Positions 21,313 through 32,871 of a stretch of 64,000 bases of DNA are shown here, one piece after another (within the stretch, counting starts at the first letter, position 1; the number at the start of each line of letters is the position of its first letter). Below the pieces are notes generated by a model. It was not told the origin of the DNA. It did no database searches and saw only the letters and a list, made by a program, of their open reading frames with translations. A program made the position numbers and the translations under genes. Source of the stretch: Ascochyta rabiei (Eukaryota > Ascomycota > Dothideomycetes > Pleosporales > Didymellaceae); NCBI RefSeq assembly GCF_004011695.2, contig NC_082410.1:1240001-1304000 (forward strand), written 5' to 3'.

Positions 21313-21448
21313 GCCAGAGAGCCAGAGAGCCAGAGAGCCAGAGAGCCAGAGAGCCAGAGAGCCAGAGAGCCAGAGAGCCAGAGAGCCAGAGAGCCAGAGA
21401 GCCAGAAAGCCAGAGAGCCAGAAAGCCAGAAAGCCAGAGAGCCAGAAA
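21313..21448. repeat. 8-bp tandem repeat GCCAGAGA, 11 perfect plus 6 near-perfect units
   Basis: Eleven exact GCCAGAGA copies (21313-21400) are followed by six units, each GCCAGAGA or GCCAGAAA, to 21448. More degenerate copies (GCTAGACA, GCCAAAAA, GCCGCAAA) continue to about 21500. The array decays in one direction. It lies about 0.5 kb upstream of the palI start. In minus-strand frames it reads as an 8-residue LWLSGSLA-type repeat, which is an artefact. Confidence 0.95.
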
Positions 21449-22249
21449 GCTAGACAGCCAAACTGCCACCAAGCTAGAAAGCCAAAAAGCCGCAAAGCCG
21501 CCGATGAGCAATTGAGTGTGCGAGACACAGGCGCGCGGGTGCGAGTGCCTACGAGTCCGCTGCACTCGACGGCAATCCATCGACGCTGCCAACCACCCAT
21601 CCCCGTCTCATTTCGCACGCCTTGCAGGCTTGCACAGGCCCTTCACGTTGGGGGCAACGCACGGCCGGCCCTGGCACTTGCATCCTGTTTGCCCTGTCGT
21701 GCCGCTTCCGACTCCCTCGCGCCTCTGAGCCTCCATTCCTGCCACCCAAACAAGCGCCGGTCAAGGTGGATGATTACAACAGCGTGTTAATTCTTCCTCT
21801 TCTTGTTAACCCACCCACGCGCTCCATTGGCCTGCTGCTCCGGTTTTCTGAAACACTATACCTCCTGCTCCAGAGCCTCATCCCCTCGTCGCTTGCGGCA
21901 CATCTCAATCTCCTTGCGCCAGGGGCCCGGATGGCGTCTCCGTCCCCTGCTCATACCGGCGCCTTATCACTCACGCACGCGCGCTGTCGCATCAAAGAAA
22001 ACGCCACACACACGCACACAGCCCCAGCAATAGCGAGTAGTGACCAAGGTCTTGAATGTCCAAGCAGGCAGGTCAAGTGTTCATTGATATCTCATTTGGT
22101 ATTCGTATGATATGCAGAATGCCCCAGACCCGTGTCTCTTGCACGAGCGACCAAACGCCTGGTTTTTTTTGGTATCCGAGCCCCGCAAGGCACTTCATAC
22201 GGTCATGTAGAGCTTCGTATGCTAACCTGCTGCTTCCTAATCCTCACAC

Positions 22250-23238
22250 TTACTGGCCAGCAATGGCGTACGCCCTGCGGCGGTCACGCTCATCGGCAAT
22301 GGAGAGCTTGACACCCTTGCCCTTGGGGAGGGAGATCCAGGGCTTCTCCTGTCCGATGACAATGACGTTGGACTCACGCGTCGTGAACTCGTTGTCAACG
22401 GCATCCTTCAAGTGGACAATGTTGAAGCCACCATCGTGGCGCTCACGGTGGGTGATGACACCAACACGGCCCATGTTGCGACCACCGGTCACCATGACGA
22501 TGACACCAGTGTCGAACTTGATGAAGTCGGCAATCTTGCCGGTCGAGAGGTCGACCTTGACCGTGTCGTTGACCTTGATGGCCGGGTCGGGGTAACGGAT
22601 GCTACACGCTTGGTTAGCATACTATCACAGACATCGCCAGATCCTGGTCGGATGCCGGGTGCGAGAGGTTACCCTGCTCAGCACCTAGCCCAAACTTGGT
22701 CCAACGTCTGATAGAGCGGGAACTTACGTTCGCGCATCGTGCGTAACCAAGTAGGGAATGCCGCCCTTGCCGAGCTGGACACGCTTGACCTTGCCGAGCT
22801 TGTATTGTGCCTCCTCAGCGGTGATGCGGTGGACGGTGAAACGGCCCTTGGTGTCGTAAACGAGGCGGAAGTTCTCGCCCGTCTTCTCAATGGAGATGAC
22901 GTCCATGAGACCGGTGGGGAAGGTGCTGTCGGTGCGGACCTTGCCGTCGACCTTGATCAGGCGCTGCATGACGATCGACTTGACCTCCTTGGCGTTGAGC
23001 GCATACTTTAGGCGGTTGCGGAGGAAGATGATCAAGGGCAGCGAGTCGCGAAGCTTGTGAGGACCGGGGGAGGCCTTGGGAGCGTAGGCACCTGGGATGC
23101 GTTAGTCGTGCTGCTTCTCGAGGTTGCGCATCGGCGGGCGATGTGTTTGCGGGCGTCGAGCATACCGGACAGTTTGTCCAGGAGCCAGTGGCTGGGCGCG
23201 CTGAGGCGCTTCTGGTGCTTCTTTGGTCCACGGCCCAT
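22250..23238 (-). CDS. RPS4: 40S ribosomal protein S4 (eS4)
   Basis: Three exons (23238-23166, 23091-22728, 22601-22250) encode 262 aa, the usual length. The sequence runs [25 protein letters not shown], then [30 protein letters not shown], the S4-like RNA-binding segment [15 protein letters not shown], and the KOW-containing C-terminus with [15 protein letters not shown]. Introns are 74 and 126 nt, with ACTAAC and CTAAC branch points, and phases agree. An AACAG acceptor with an upstream GACTAAC sits at 23244, six nt before the ATG, so a 5' UTR intron is likely although I could not fix its donor. Confidence 0.96.
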
Positions 23239-23593
23239 ATTGACTGTTACGTGAGGTTAGTCGTCGACGATGAGGGATCCTGTCGAAAGAAGTCGTCGAT
23301 TGTGCGAGTTTGCAAAAGGCAATATTCTTAGCGAGCGTGGTGGATCCTTAGTCAGCAGAAAAGTGGGTCGATTGGCTGCTCTGCTCTCGAATGGACGGCC
23401 AGCGAGCTTGGACGCTGCAGCTCTCAGCTTTAACAATGCCACCATTCTTCTGTCACAATGTAATGACCGTCGGCGAGAAAGGTAACCTTTTTGATAATGT
23501 AGACTGGTAGTGCATCTGCAATGCCTGCTACCACTCTGAGAAAATGTACGCCATCGTCTGGAATTTTCGACCACTTGATACTCCACATCTAGT
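23239..23593. promoter_or_regulatory. Upstream region of RPS4
   Basis: A 355-nt gap with the RPS4 promoter and leader and the 3' end of the next minus-strand gene. Apart from the putative leader acceptor, nothing is recognised. Confidence 0.35.
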
Positions 23594-24817
23594 CTAAGCA
23601 TATCCCTTGAGCACCGCTGCCTCGGCGTTGAGTATCGATGAGCCAGCCGCTCCAATGACAGTGTTATGGCTGAGCGCAACGAACTTGATGTCGAAGATGC
23701 CCGACTCGTCCTCGCGCACGCGACCAACGCTGACGGCATATCCTCGATCTGTCTCCCTGTCGAGCCTAGGCTGTGGCCTGTCTGGCTGCTCCATGACCAC
23801 AATGGCCTTCTCCGGCGCTGAAGGGCAGCCCAACTTCTGCACATCCGAGACGTACTCGCGCATAGCCTGCTTGACCTCCTCGGCGCTGGGCGCTGGGCGA
23901 CGCTGGAAGCGCAGCGAAACGCACGCTGTGTGTCCATCGAGCACAGGCACGCGGTTGCATGCAGCAGAGATCTTCATGGGCCTGTCAACGAAGCCGGTAA
24001 CGTCGTCGTTGACGCTGCCCAAAATCTTGGATGCCTCGGTCTCGAGCTTGTCCTCCTCGCCAGAAATAAACGGCACAACATTATCGATGATGTCCATGCT
24101 GCTCACACCCGGGTATCCTGCGCCAGACACAGCCTGCATCGTAACGACCGAAACCTGGTCGATGGGTCCGAACTTCTCCAGCGCTGCGAAGGGAATGACG
24201 ATGCCGATGACGGCGCAGTTTGAGTTGCAGACGAGGAAACCCTTCTGCAGCTTGTGGTGTTCTCTTTGGTGCTTGATCACGTCAAGATGGGGGAGGTTGA
24301 CGGTGGGGACGACGAGCGGGACGAGAGGGTCGCGGCGGTAATTCTTTGCGTTTGAGAAAACAGCGAGGTTCGACTTGAGGAAAGACATTTCTGCAGGATG
24401 TTAGATTTCTTCTTGACTGCACGAGAGATCATGCATACCGACGTCTCCAGCAACATCGCTATCCAGTCCAGAGAAGACCAAATCGCAGTCTGCGAACTCC
24501 TCTGCTGTGCACTTCTTCACCACCAAGTCGCCAATGCGGTCCGAGTAGGGCAGCGCCTGCTTCCACTTGACAGCAACCTTGTACTTCTTGCCCGCAGAGC
24601 GCTCAGAAGCGCCAACGGCGTGCAGAACAAAATGCGGGTGAAGTTGCAGCAGCAAGATGAAGCGCTGGCCTACGGAGCCTGTGGCGCCGAGCACACCTGC
24701 AATTGCGTGAGTAAGGAACGATTACGAGGCGTGCTTTGACTTACCGCACTTCTTCTTGGGGAAGTTTCTGTTGTTTGACGTGAAGCTTACGGCGTCCATG
24801 TTGGCTGGTAGAGACAT
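23594..24817 (-). CDS. HOM2: Aspartate-semialdehyde dehydrogenase
   Basis: Three exons (24817-24745, 24696-24439, 24390-23594) encode 375 aa. It catalyses the NADPH-dependent reduction of aspartyl phosphate in the route to threonine, methionine and, in some organisms, lysine. Visible motifs: [13 protein letters not shown] (nucleotide binding), [12 protein letters not shown], the catalytic-cysteine motif [37 protein letters not shown], and [16 protein letters not shown] with the substrate-binding and catalytic His region. Introns are both 48 nt. It is the archaeal/fungal-type enzyme. HOM2 is the yeast name of the orthologous step. Confidence 0.95.
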
Positions 24818-25071
24818 GGTGCAATTGAGTCAATCGGACGTCTAACAACTTTGTGACAATGACGCGGGGTGCTGTGACTGGCGGGGGCTGGAGAGAATGG
24901 CCGATCGCGGAGGTCCGAACAAATTTCACCAACATCGACGGCGGCAGTGTCGGCACAACATGTATTTGATCATGTACAGCTACAGACTTTGTGAATACCG
25001 TCAGATCATATAGCCTCCCATGCGAGCTCACAGTATTCCAAAGGATGCTGCCCCGTCACCCCAGCTGAATC

Positions 25072-27219
25072 TTAAGCTTTTGCATCCATGATCTTCCCCG
25101 GGTTCATGAGCCAATACGGATCGAGCGCGCCCTTGATGCTTCTCATGACGTTGATTGTGTCCAAGCCAAGTTCTTTTTGAAGTGAGGCTTTCTTACCTAA
25201 CCCAATGCCATGCTCGCCGGTGCATGTCCCCTCCATCTCTAGTGCGCGGTGGACCATGTCGTGCACACACTTCTCGACGGCCGCGCGCTCCTTTGGGTCC
25301 TTGCTGTTGTACATGATGCTTTCGTGGAAGTTGCCATCGCCTATGTGACCCAGTATACTGGCAAAAAGACCGAGGTCATCCATTTCTTTCTTCGAAATTT
25401 CTATAGTGCGGTCAGCAAGCGGCTTCACATGGGATGTCGATTCGCATACCTATGATATCTGGTAGCCTAGAAATTGGAACAGCAACGTCTGTTGACCAGA
25501 CCTCGTCACCTTCTCTGCGAATTGCCATCATGCTCCAAAGGGATTCTTTGCGCGCTGACCACAGCTGCTTGCCTTCTTCGGCAGTTTTGGCGAACTCGAA
25601 ATTACCGCTCTTGTGCATCTGGGAAATGTTCTTTACCAGCTGGATGTTCTCTTGCACCTATGCAGATTAGCTTTCTTCTAATCGACCACATAGCCGTACG
25701 AGAGCTTACCCCCGCCTTGGTGCCTGAGAATCTGTTCGCAACAATCAGTCTGTGCCTGGGTTATATCCGAGCTCTTTTGAGAACGTACTTGAAAAACATT
25801 GTTGGGACCTCCTTCCATTTTCTGTTCGTTGATCCTGCTTTGTTGATCACTCCCATCTGCACATCATCCATGATCTCCATCGCGGCAACAGGCACGCCTG
25901 CTCTGAGGACTTTGGAAGCTGCAGCTGCAGCATCGCGGATCGTGGGGAATGTGACGACAGCGACGCTAGTTTCTTGCGGGATTACAGCCAGTTTCAGCGT
26001 GATCTCAGTCACGATGCCTAGTGTGCCCTCAGAACCAACGAAGAGATTGGTGAGGTTGTAGCCGGCGGAGGATTTTCTCTGCGGTGTCAGATTCATCCAT
26101 TTCAGTTGTATGCTTGCTGCTCACCGTGGCCGCTTTCGAGTCTTGATGATTGTGCCATCAGCCAAAACTACTGTAAGGTTGATGACCCATTCTTTCATGG
26201 TGCCATACCGCACGGCGTTCGTTCCGCTGTCGCCGTCTCAGCCGGAGTGTCATCTTGTAGTTTGGTGATACAATTACCTGCAACTTGTGCCAACCATGCC
26301 TCCAATTCTGGCCTGCTTCGATTAGCGAAGTTCGGATTACCGCTTTAGGTGATGCCGACTGAACGTTGGAATCTCGAAAGGGTCACTCACAGATGGCCCA
26401 GGATCCACGGGGAAGAACAGGCCCGAGTCTTTGATTTGATCGTTCAAGCTCATCCAGGGCACCGAAGGCTGAACAACGACGTCCATACTACAGATCTCAC
26501 ATCAGCCCCGTATCACTGACTCTTCCTGACATCTGAGCTTACTCATCTGCGTGCAGCGCGAGGATCTGGTCCATGAAGGTGAAGTCGATGCTCATGCCGC
26601 CAAAAGGTGCCGAGAAATTGGCTTCTAAACTTGATCCTCCGGAATAAGGAACTGTAGCAGTTCAGTCTCAGGTTCGATGCGATGACTGCTGCACATACTC
26701 ATAGGTATCTTGTATTTGTGGCAGATTTGCGCGAGCTGCGAAACTTCCTCTGTGGACTTGGGATACGCGACTGCAACCGGGAGCTGGTCGATGTTGATCG
26801 AAGACCATTCTGAGTAGCCATGTCTGTGGAGGTCTTCGTCATCCGTACTTATTGTGTCTTCACCAAACGTTGCTCTTAGCTCAGCGATTGCCTGACTCTC
26901 GTCAGTGAGAGTACGCAATCGTTACTGGACATCGTAAACGTGCCTTCTCCATCTCGTGCTTCGAAGCATACTGAGGGCCTGTAGACTTCAACCACGGGAG
27001 CTGTACGCTCGAAGCATCGCTGACCCCGTATAGGTATGTCGCTGTGCCGGTGAATGCCGAGAACAAGAGCACTCTGCCCGATGTCCAGAACGCTTTTTGA
27101 TTGCGAACAGGCCCAGGCTTGGTGGTGTGTTTGAGTCCAGGTGGTCTTGCTCGAGAGCTTTCACGTTTTAGCAGAGGTGAAGCCGACTGTCTCAATCTTG
27201 CAACTCGCTGGCGAAACAT
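25072..27219 (-). CDS. DLD1: Mitochondrial D-lactate dehydrogenase (cytochrome c), FAD-linked
   Basis: Ten exons: 27219-26944, 26891-26699, 26651-26543, 26487-26391, 26312-26278, 26226-26125, 26076-25789, 25731-25710, 25657-25450 and 25400-25072, giving 552 aa. The basic N-terminus ([22 protein letters not shown]) and a hydrophobic segment at about residues 48-65 fit import and an inner-membrane anchor. The FAD-binding PCMH domain has [56 protein letters not shown] and [12 protein letters not shown]. The C-terminal FAD-oxidase domain has [15 protein letters not shown] and [14 protein letters not shown]. It oxidises D-lactate and passes electrons to cytochrome c. Intron 1 seems to use a GC donor (AAG/GCACGT), exon 8 is only 22 nt and exon 5 is 35 nt. 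Confidence 0.9.
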
Positions 27220-28490
27220 TGTGTGGTCAGTGAGAGGGACTGAATGATGTTGAAGTAAGCCGTGCAGCGGCCGAAGAGACTAAAAGGCAGAGCCCACCTT
27301 CGACGCCCATAGGGTCACGCGGCAAGCTCGAAGCTACGGAAATAGAGGCATGAAGTCAAACACCGCTGTGGGACTCGGCAGCACCTCAAGGATTGGAGAG
27401 TGTCCAAGAAGCGGGTCGAAGGCGGGAATAGCCTCGGACTAGACGCCGTTGGCGCCGTTCATCTTGCGAGCATCATGTCGAGCAGCGGCGCACAGGCAAA
27501 GCCTCCAAGGCCTCCAAGGCCTCCAGGCGTAGGTGGCTGACGAGTTGTGAGGATATTTCTCGACACCCCGGCTCGTGCAGCAAATGCGCGATGGATGTGC
27601 TGCATGGTCAGATGCAAGGGACCAGTGAAAAGCAAGGCAATTGCGGGGAAGGTCAAGGCTGTCGTATTTGAGTGCATCATGAACGAAAATCCGGGTACGT
27701 TCCGATCTGTCGCTGTCGCGTGACGAGGCTCATTGTTAGATCCAACGGTTACAGACAACCCCCAACCCCGTCGATCCTCTAGATGCTGCCCAGGCCATGC
27801 TGCATGGACCGCTGAGAGATGCAGTCGTAGTAGTTAGAGGCGCCCACTAGCCCGGATCCTCATGAGCTTGAGGCTCTCGAAGTTCCCTGCAACTGCCACG
27901 ACGCAGGTGGAAAAACAGCTGCCGGTGATTATTGGGTGTCTGTGATACAATTACTCATGAAAACGCAGGCCCTTGTCGGTGCAGCGTATGAACGTTCGCT
28001 AAGAAGGTCCGTGGGGGTAGAGGCTTTGCGTCCTGCGCCTACTCATCCCACTCTTGATACTCGATGCGAACCTAGGGCCTTTGTGATCAATGGCCACGGG
28101 GCGCCAACCCCGGTTCAAATGCCGCAGTGACGGCACGCGACCGCACTGATACCAGATGTCTTCCGGCCTCGTTAGGGCATAAGAAATGAGGGCGTTTGCC
28201 TCGACTCGACATAAGCAGCTGCCAAAAGCAATGAAGCGCCCGAGCTAGAGCCGGAGAGCGGGCAAGCTGACAGGCGGAAAGTCAAAGCCCGACGTGACGT
28301 TGCAGCACAAGCATGGAACGAGTTGAGCCGACGTTCGCGTTGGATTTTGGGGGTTCTGGACGATGCTTGAACGTGAGCGCGCGTGTGTTTCGTGTTCTCG
28401 GTTGTCGGGGTAGCGGCAACCCCAAACAAATTCGACCACGCTCTACCACGAGCCTCTGGCCTTGCCCTGCGCAACCTGACTCGGCCCAGC
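27220..28490. other. Divergent intergenic region, DLD1 / 1083-aa gene
   Basis: A 1.27-kb gap between outward-facing genes. It has a small 9-bp direct repeat (27501-27527). A 73-codon minus-strand ATG frame here owes its GLGGLGG motif to that repeat. A GGTTCAAATGC B-box-like string near 28110 lacks paired stems. Nothing else is supported. Confidence 0.4.
27501..27527. repeat. Three tandem 9-bp units GCCTCCAAG
   Basis: Two identical copies followed by one with a single change (GCCTCCAGG). It is non-coding as far as I can tell. Confidence 0.8.
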
Positions 28491-31400
28491 ATGGAGGTGG
28501 ATATCGGATCGCAGTTGTCGTTGGAACTGACAAGGATAATTGAGTGTCCCTACCCGGCCTCGCTGTCAGTGAGTATCTGCCCCGCATCTCTCCAGCTGTG
28601 ACGGTTACACAACACGACAAATGACTTGATGCATATGTACCAGATATGCAAACGCTGACGTACGACCATCACAGAAACTACGGGATCTCCTTGCTCATGC
28701 TGATGAAGTGACCATTCAGTCCTGCATCCAAGACCAACCGTCATGTGCAGTGACGAGGCTGGCTACGCTCATATGCGATGCTTTACCTCTATGGTCTTAT
28801 ACTTCGCATGTACTGCAGCTTCTGTGTATGTGTGGGCCCATGCTGGAACTTCACGAGGTCGACTAACGACATGCTCAGGCTGTGCTCCTGAATTTACCAA
28901 GAAGCTCTTGCTTCAAAGCCCAGGTTTTCTCAATGCTTTGCTTGTGAAGGCGAACTCTTCGCAGCAAGACTTCGAGGACGTGAGTCTAAGACCGCATTTT
29001 ACTGGTCCTGACTGATATCCCCCAGTACCTGGCACTATGTGTCCAGCTTCTGTCAAGGCCGCTTCCGGAGTCTATACCACTACCCGCAAGTGCCCAGTCG
29101 TTCTTCCTTCGAGTGTTTGAGCGGGCTACCCAGAATCCGGATGTGAGCACTCTCCAGCCTGTGTACAGGATGCTCAACGGAGCATGTCGGAAACTCCTCG
29201 GTCTTCTCACAACCGATGTACGACAGCAGTTTGACCGTGAGCTATGCCACATCCTGTCTTCAAATGGTACTGGCCAGAACTCTATGTTGTTGCTGTGGTG
29301 CTTCGGGATAGTAATCCTTGCAGAGCATCCAGAAGATGTTCATGGCTCACAGGATCTTGGTTACAGACAGTCAGTATTGACTGAGAGGCAATGGAAGACA
29401 GTATCTGGGCGCAAGTTGTTCGGATCAACAAGCGGGCTGTACAAAACCATTAACTTGACCTACCTCAGTGTCATATGGGCCACGAAGGGTGATGTTGGTG
29501 TGTCAGACGCCGAGGCTATCGAGGGCATACGCATAGCTGTGAAAGCACTACGTTTCGTGGACGGTGAGGCTCGTGAGGGCTGGCCCAGCTCGAGCGCGTT
29601 GGCCAAAAACATCTTTCCTAAGCTCCCTGCCAAGATTATGCGCAGAGGCATAAACCCAGCCGTTCAACTCGAGGCTCTATGCTTCTATGCGATGATTGCA
29701 GGGGCGAACAACCTTCCAATAGAGGTCGTAACGCAGTACCACTGTTGTTTAATCGCACTCGAGCACCTGACAGATGCCAGTTCGTTACACGAGATTCTTG
29801 AAGTCTCACTTCCCATCTTTGCTGTAGGTGAAATCCTCGATAACTCATAATTTCCGCTGATCAGAATAGCCACAATTACAAGACAGTTTGTTCCGGGCGT
29901 TGCTCACTCAGATGATGGATGCATGCATCGCAGACCCGGCCACACGCTCTCTTACAAATCTTGTTGTCCTAGTAGAGACTATTACTGTCGTGTCGTCGAC
30001 TTGCGAAGCCTTGAGAGCAAAACTACTACTAGCACTCTCATCAACGACATTACAAGCCAAAGTCTGGGATTTGATCCGAGCTAATGCGACAGTTGCAAAT
30101 GCCAGGTGTCCTACATATGCCGCTGCGTTGCATCGAGACGTAGCCGCGGCAACGATTTCTTTGTTGTTAAACGCAGTTATCTCAGTGCAGCCAGGAGAGA
30201 CCTCATTACCACAAAGTCTTGCATCTGCTCTGATCACGAAGCAGCGCAAGCTCCCCTATGTTTCCAGGCAATGCTCACACACTCACACTGCTCCGGGTGG
30301 TCCTTCTATATCACTCTTTCAGCAAGAATCGACACCTTTCACAGGCCAACACCTCCAAGACTGGAGGACTCGGTTGAAGTCCGAGCTTGTGAGCCAAAAT
30401 TCCTACCAGCGCGACTCCATCGTACGCTCGGTCGCGCAGATCTGCCAAGATCTTGAAACACGATGCAATACGGTAGAGGAGCCGCTTCGTCGGGAGAAAG
30501 CAAGATCGAGAGAACTTGAGCAGCGTGTGGGGGAGCTCAGTGAGCAAGTTTCCTCACTCGAGTCACAAGCGGCAGATGACCGGTTCCACCTCGATGGACT
30601 GGAAGATGAAAAGCTCGGTATCGCAGACGAAAAGGATAGGCTCAGTGTGAAATTCAACGAACTTCAAGTCCATTTCGACGAGGCCAGGCGAAATGCCGAC
30701 GAGGCGCTCCACACCGCTCAGGAGGAGTCCAATGCGAGACAGCTTGAGCTACGCTCGACGATCTTGAACCACGAGGAACAACTCCGTAGTCGCGAAGATG
30801 ACATCCAGAGACTGAACAACACGATAGCTCAAGGACGGGACTCTTTGGAACATACAGAGGAAGAGCTTCGAGCACTTGGCGAGCGATACGAGAACTTGCA
30901 GACCCGCCTTAACGATGTCGGCCGCCAGCTCGACGACGAGCGAGAAACAAAATTCAGGCAATCTGAGGAAATCTTACGCCTCAAGGAACGTGGCATCAAT
31001 CTCGAACATCAGCTGCAGAGTACTGAATCTGAACTGGAGGTCACCACTGGGCAACTGAGCGATTTAGAGGTCAGCCACCAAGAATTGAAGCAGTCATCAG
31101 AGGACACATTGAGGAAATTGGAGGCCAGCTATACCACTGACATGGAAGCGGCTGCTGTTAGAGCTGAAGAAGAGTACAATAAACTAAACAAGAAGCTCAC
31201 AGATTCCCTCCAAAGCAGCTGGCAGCTCAAGGATGCCCATGACAAGACTCGGCGAGAGCTGCATTCCCTACAGAATTCATTTTCGACGCTAGAAACCAAA
31301 GCGCAAGAACTCGATATTCTTTGCGGCGAACAAGAGGAGGAGCTGGAAGAACTGAGAACCCTGCGCAAGAATGTCCTGGCATCCATGGGTCTTGCGACAC

Positions 31401-31993
31401 AAAACCCTTTGGCGATTCGATCAGCATCTCGGTCACAAAAGGATGGCACTGTCACGGAGACTCCGCAAGAACCACGACAGCACAGGCGCCGAAAGTCGGC
31501 TATCAAACTCCACGACCTTGCACCAAACCCCACGACAATAGTTCAAAACCTCAACAGCACTGCAATGGACGACATTGCTGAAGCATCATTCGCTTCCTCT
31601 CTGGACGACTCCCAGAACGGCTCGACACCAAAACGCCAAAGGCCTTGCCTATCCTTTAAGATGCCCACAATGCAGACGCCTTCTAATCAGAGGCCAGCTC
31701 TCGCTTCGCGCTCGACATCGAAGAAGCTGTCGCCAGTTAAACGCTCAGCTTTGCGTCAAATGTCCCCAAACCGCCGGCATACCACGGTTGGCTTTGCACT
31801 CTCTGAGACCGAGGACCAGGTGCAAATTCAGGACGCAGGCTTGGCAAGAAAGAGGCGAGGAAGTCTGCGTGGAGCTTCCCAAGACGATTTTGACATGGAT
31901 GACTTCCTTGCAGGTACACCACTGACACCAGGTGCTTTCACATCAGGCACTGGAAGAGTACCTGAGGACGATGTAATCACCACTGAGCTCTGA
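28491..31993 (+). CDS. Large coiled-coil protein of unknown function (1083 aa)
   Basis: Five exons (28491-28568, 28675-28825, 28879-28979, 29026-29823, 29870-31993) join in phase to 1083 aa. The first three small exons were found by splice signals (GTGAGT, GTATGT and GTGAGT donors; GCTGAC and CTAAC branch points). Residues 1 to about 500 are alpha-helical and hydrophobic, like an ARM/HEAT-type helical fold (for example LLQSPGFLNALLVKANSS). Residues about 545-890 form a long coiled coil rich in Glu, Leu and Arg. The tail is basic and Ser/Pro-rich with RRRKSAIKLHD and a DDFDMDDFLAGTPLTP acidic patch, possibly phosphorylated. There is no membrane segment. I do not recognise the family; a scaffold or cytoskeletal role is only inference. 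Confidence 0.75.
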
Positions 31994-32871
31994 ATTTCAT
32001 AGCATGGGGTGCGTTGCATACTTGGCTGGTATTTGTGCTTTCTGGCATGTGGCAGTGGAACGGGTACTTGCATATTGGGCGTACATGGGTCGGTCACCGT
32101 CAAACAACAGGTTTTGTTCCTACCTGGGGTTGTCTATCTTCCTTCACTTGCTTAGCGCTTGCTTGGTTCTAGTTATTTCACGTGTATCTTCTCGAAACAC
32201 TACTCCACTCCCATGCTCCGTCTCTGCTCTGGTCTATCCAATTTTGAGAGCCCATTGGGAAGGTACATTGAGTGTCATCTACATTGCTATCTCACCACTA
32301 CACACTGCTTCCACGATCACGTCGTTGCTGACCAAAGCCGCACCTAAGTCTTTTCCAAACATTTTTACACCACCTCAGCTCACACCATACTCCTTCTCTA
32401 GACAATTTAACCACAAGTCCTACGAGGGCGACGGCTCATCTCTCGAATTCAGATAGACACGGAGTTGCGTCTGTCACTCGGCGGTTGAGACAGATCTGCG
32501 ACTTCCTGATCGATAATCTCCAAACAACAAACAACAAACACCAACCACATCCTGACAGCCGAATCGCAATTTCAATCGTCTCCCAATAACAAAAATAGAC
32601 GTAATATTTGGAGACATCAACTATGCTAGCCTTCACCTACACGCTTGCTTGACCGCTCGTCCACCGCTCTTACCAGATCGGCAGTCACCAGCCAACGCGT
32701 TTGCCATCCCACTCATTAGCTTGCTCTGATACAAGCTGCATCTCTCAATATTTACTCTGCCAACCTCATCCACACCATTCCCACCTTTTCTCATCCCCTA
32801 GACTCAAATACGATCCACGAAGTAACGACAAGTGCGTCCTCTCAGGACCAGCCGAGGAGGCAATCTTCCTC
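31994..32871. other. Intergenic gap, 1083-aa gene / RdRP
   Basis: An 878-nt gap between two plus-strand genes. It should hold the 3' UTR of one and the promoter and leader of the other. A 150-codon hydrophobic ATG frame (32004-32456) starts 11 nt after the upstream stop and has no recognisable motif; I do not call it. Confidence 0.4.

Larger units (their letters stand above)
20812..22249. promoter_or_regulatory. Upstream region of palI with a minisatellite
   Basis: A 1.44-kb non-coding gap between the palI start and the RPS4 stop, both on the minus strand. It contains a homopolymer run and an 8-bp tandem repeat, annotated separately. Long open frames across the repeat are due to its period. 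Confidence 0.5.

Noticed and set aside
21313..21448. PacC-type sites (GCCARG) in the repeat near palI
   Set aside because: The repeat unit is GCCAGA, which breaks the consensus at the last base.
21185..21618. Open frames encoding LWLSGSLA-type repeats
   Set aside because: They are translations of the 8-bp tandem repeat, which stays open in several frames because of its period.
27459..27758. Minus-strand frame with GLGGLGG
   Set aside because: It opens from a TTG; the first ATG leaves about 73 codons, and the glycine motif comes from a 9-bp repeat.
28095..28125. tRNA-like B-box string GGTTCAAATGC
   Set aside because: The flanks do not pair as a T-stem and no A-box or acceptor stem is found at the right distance.
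32004..32456. 150-codon hydrophobic frame between the 1083-aa gene and the RdRP gene
   Set aside because: It starts 11 nt after the upstream stop, has no recognisable membrane-protein family pattern and probably lies in UTR sequence.
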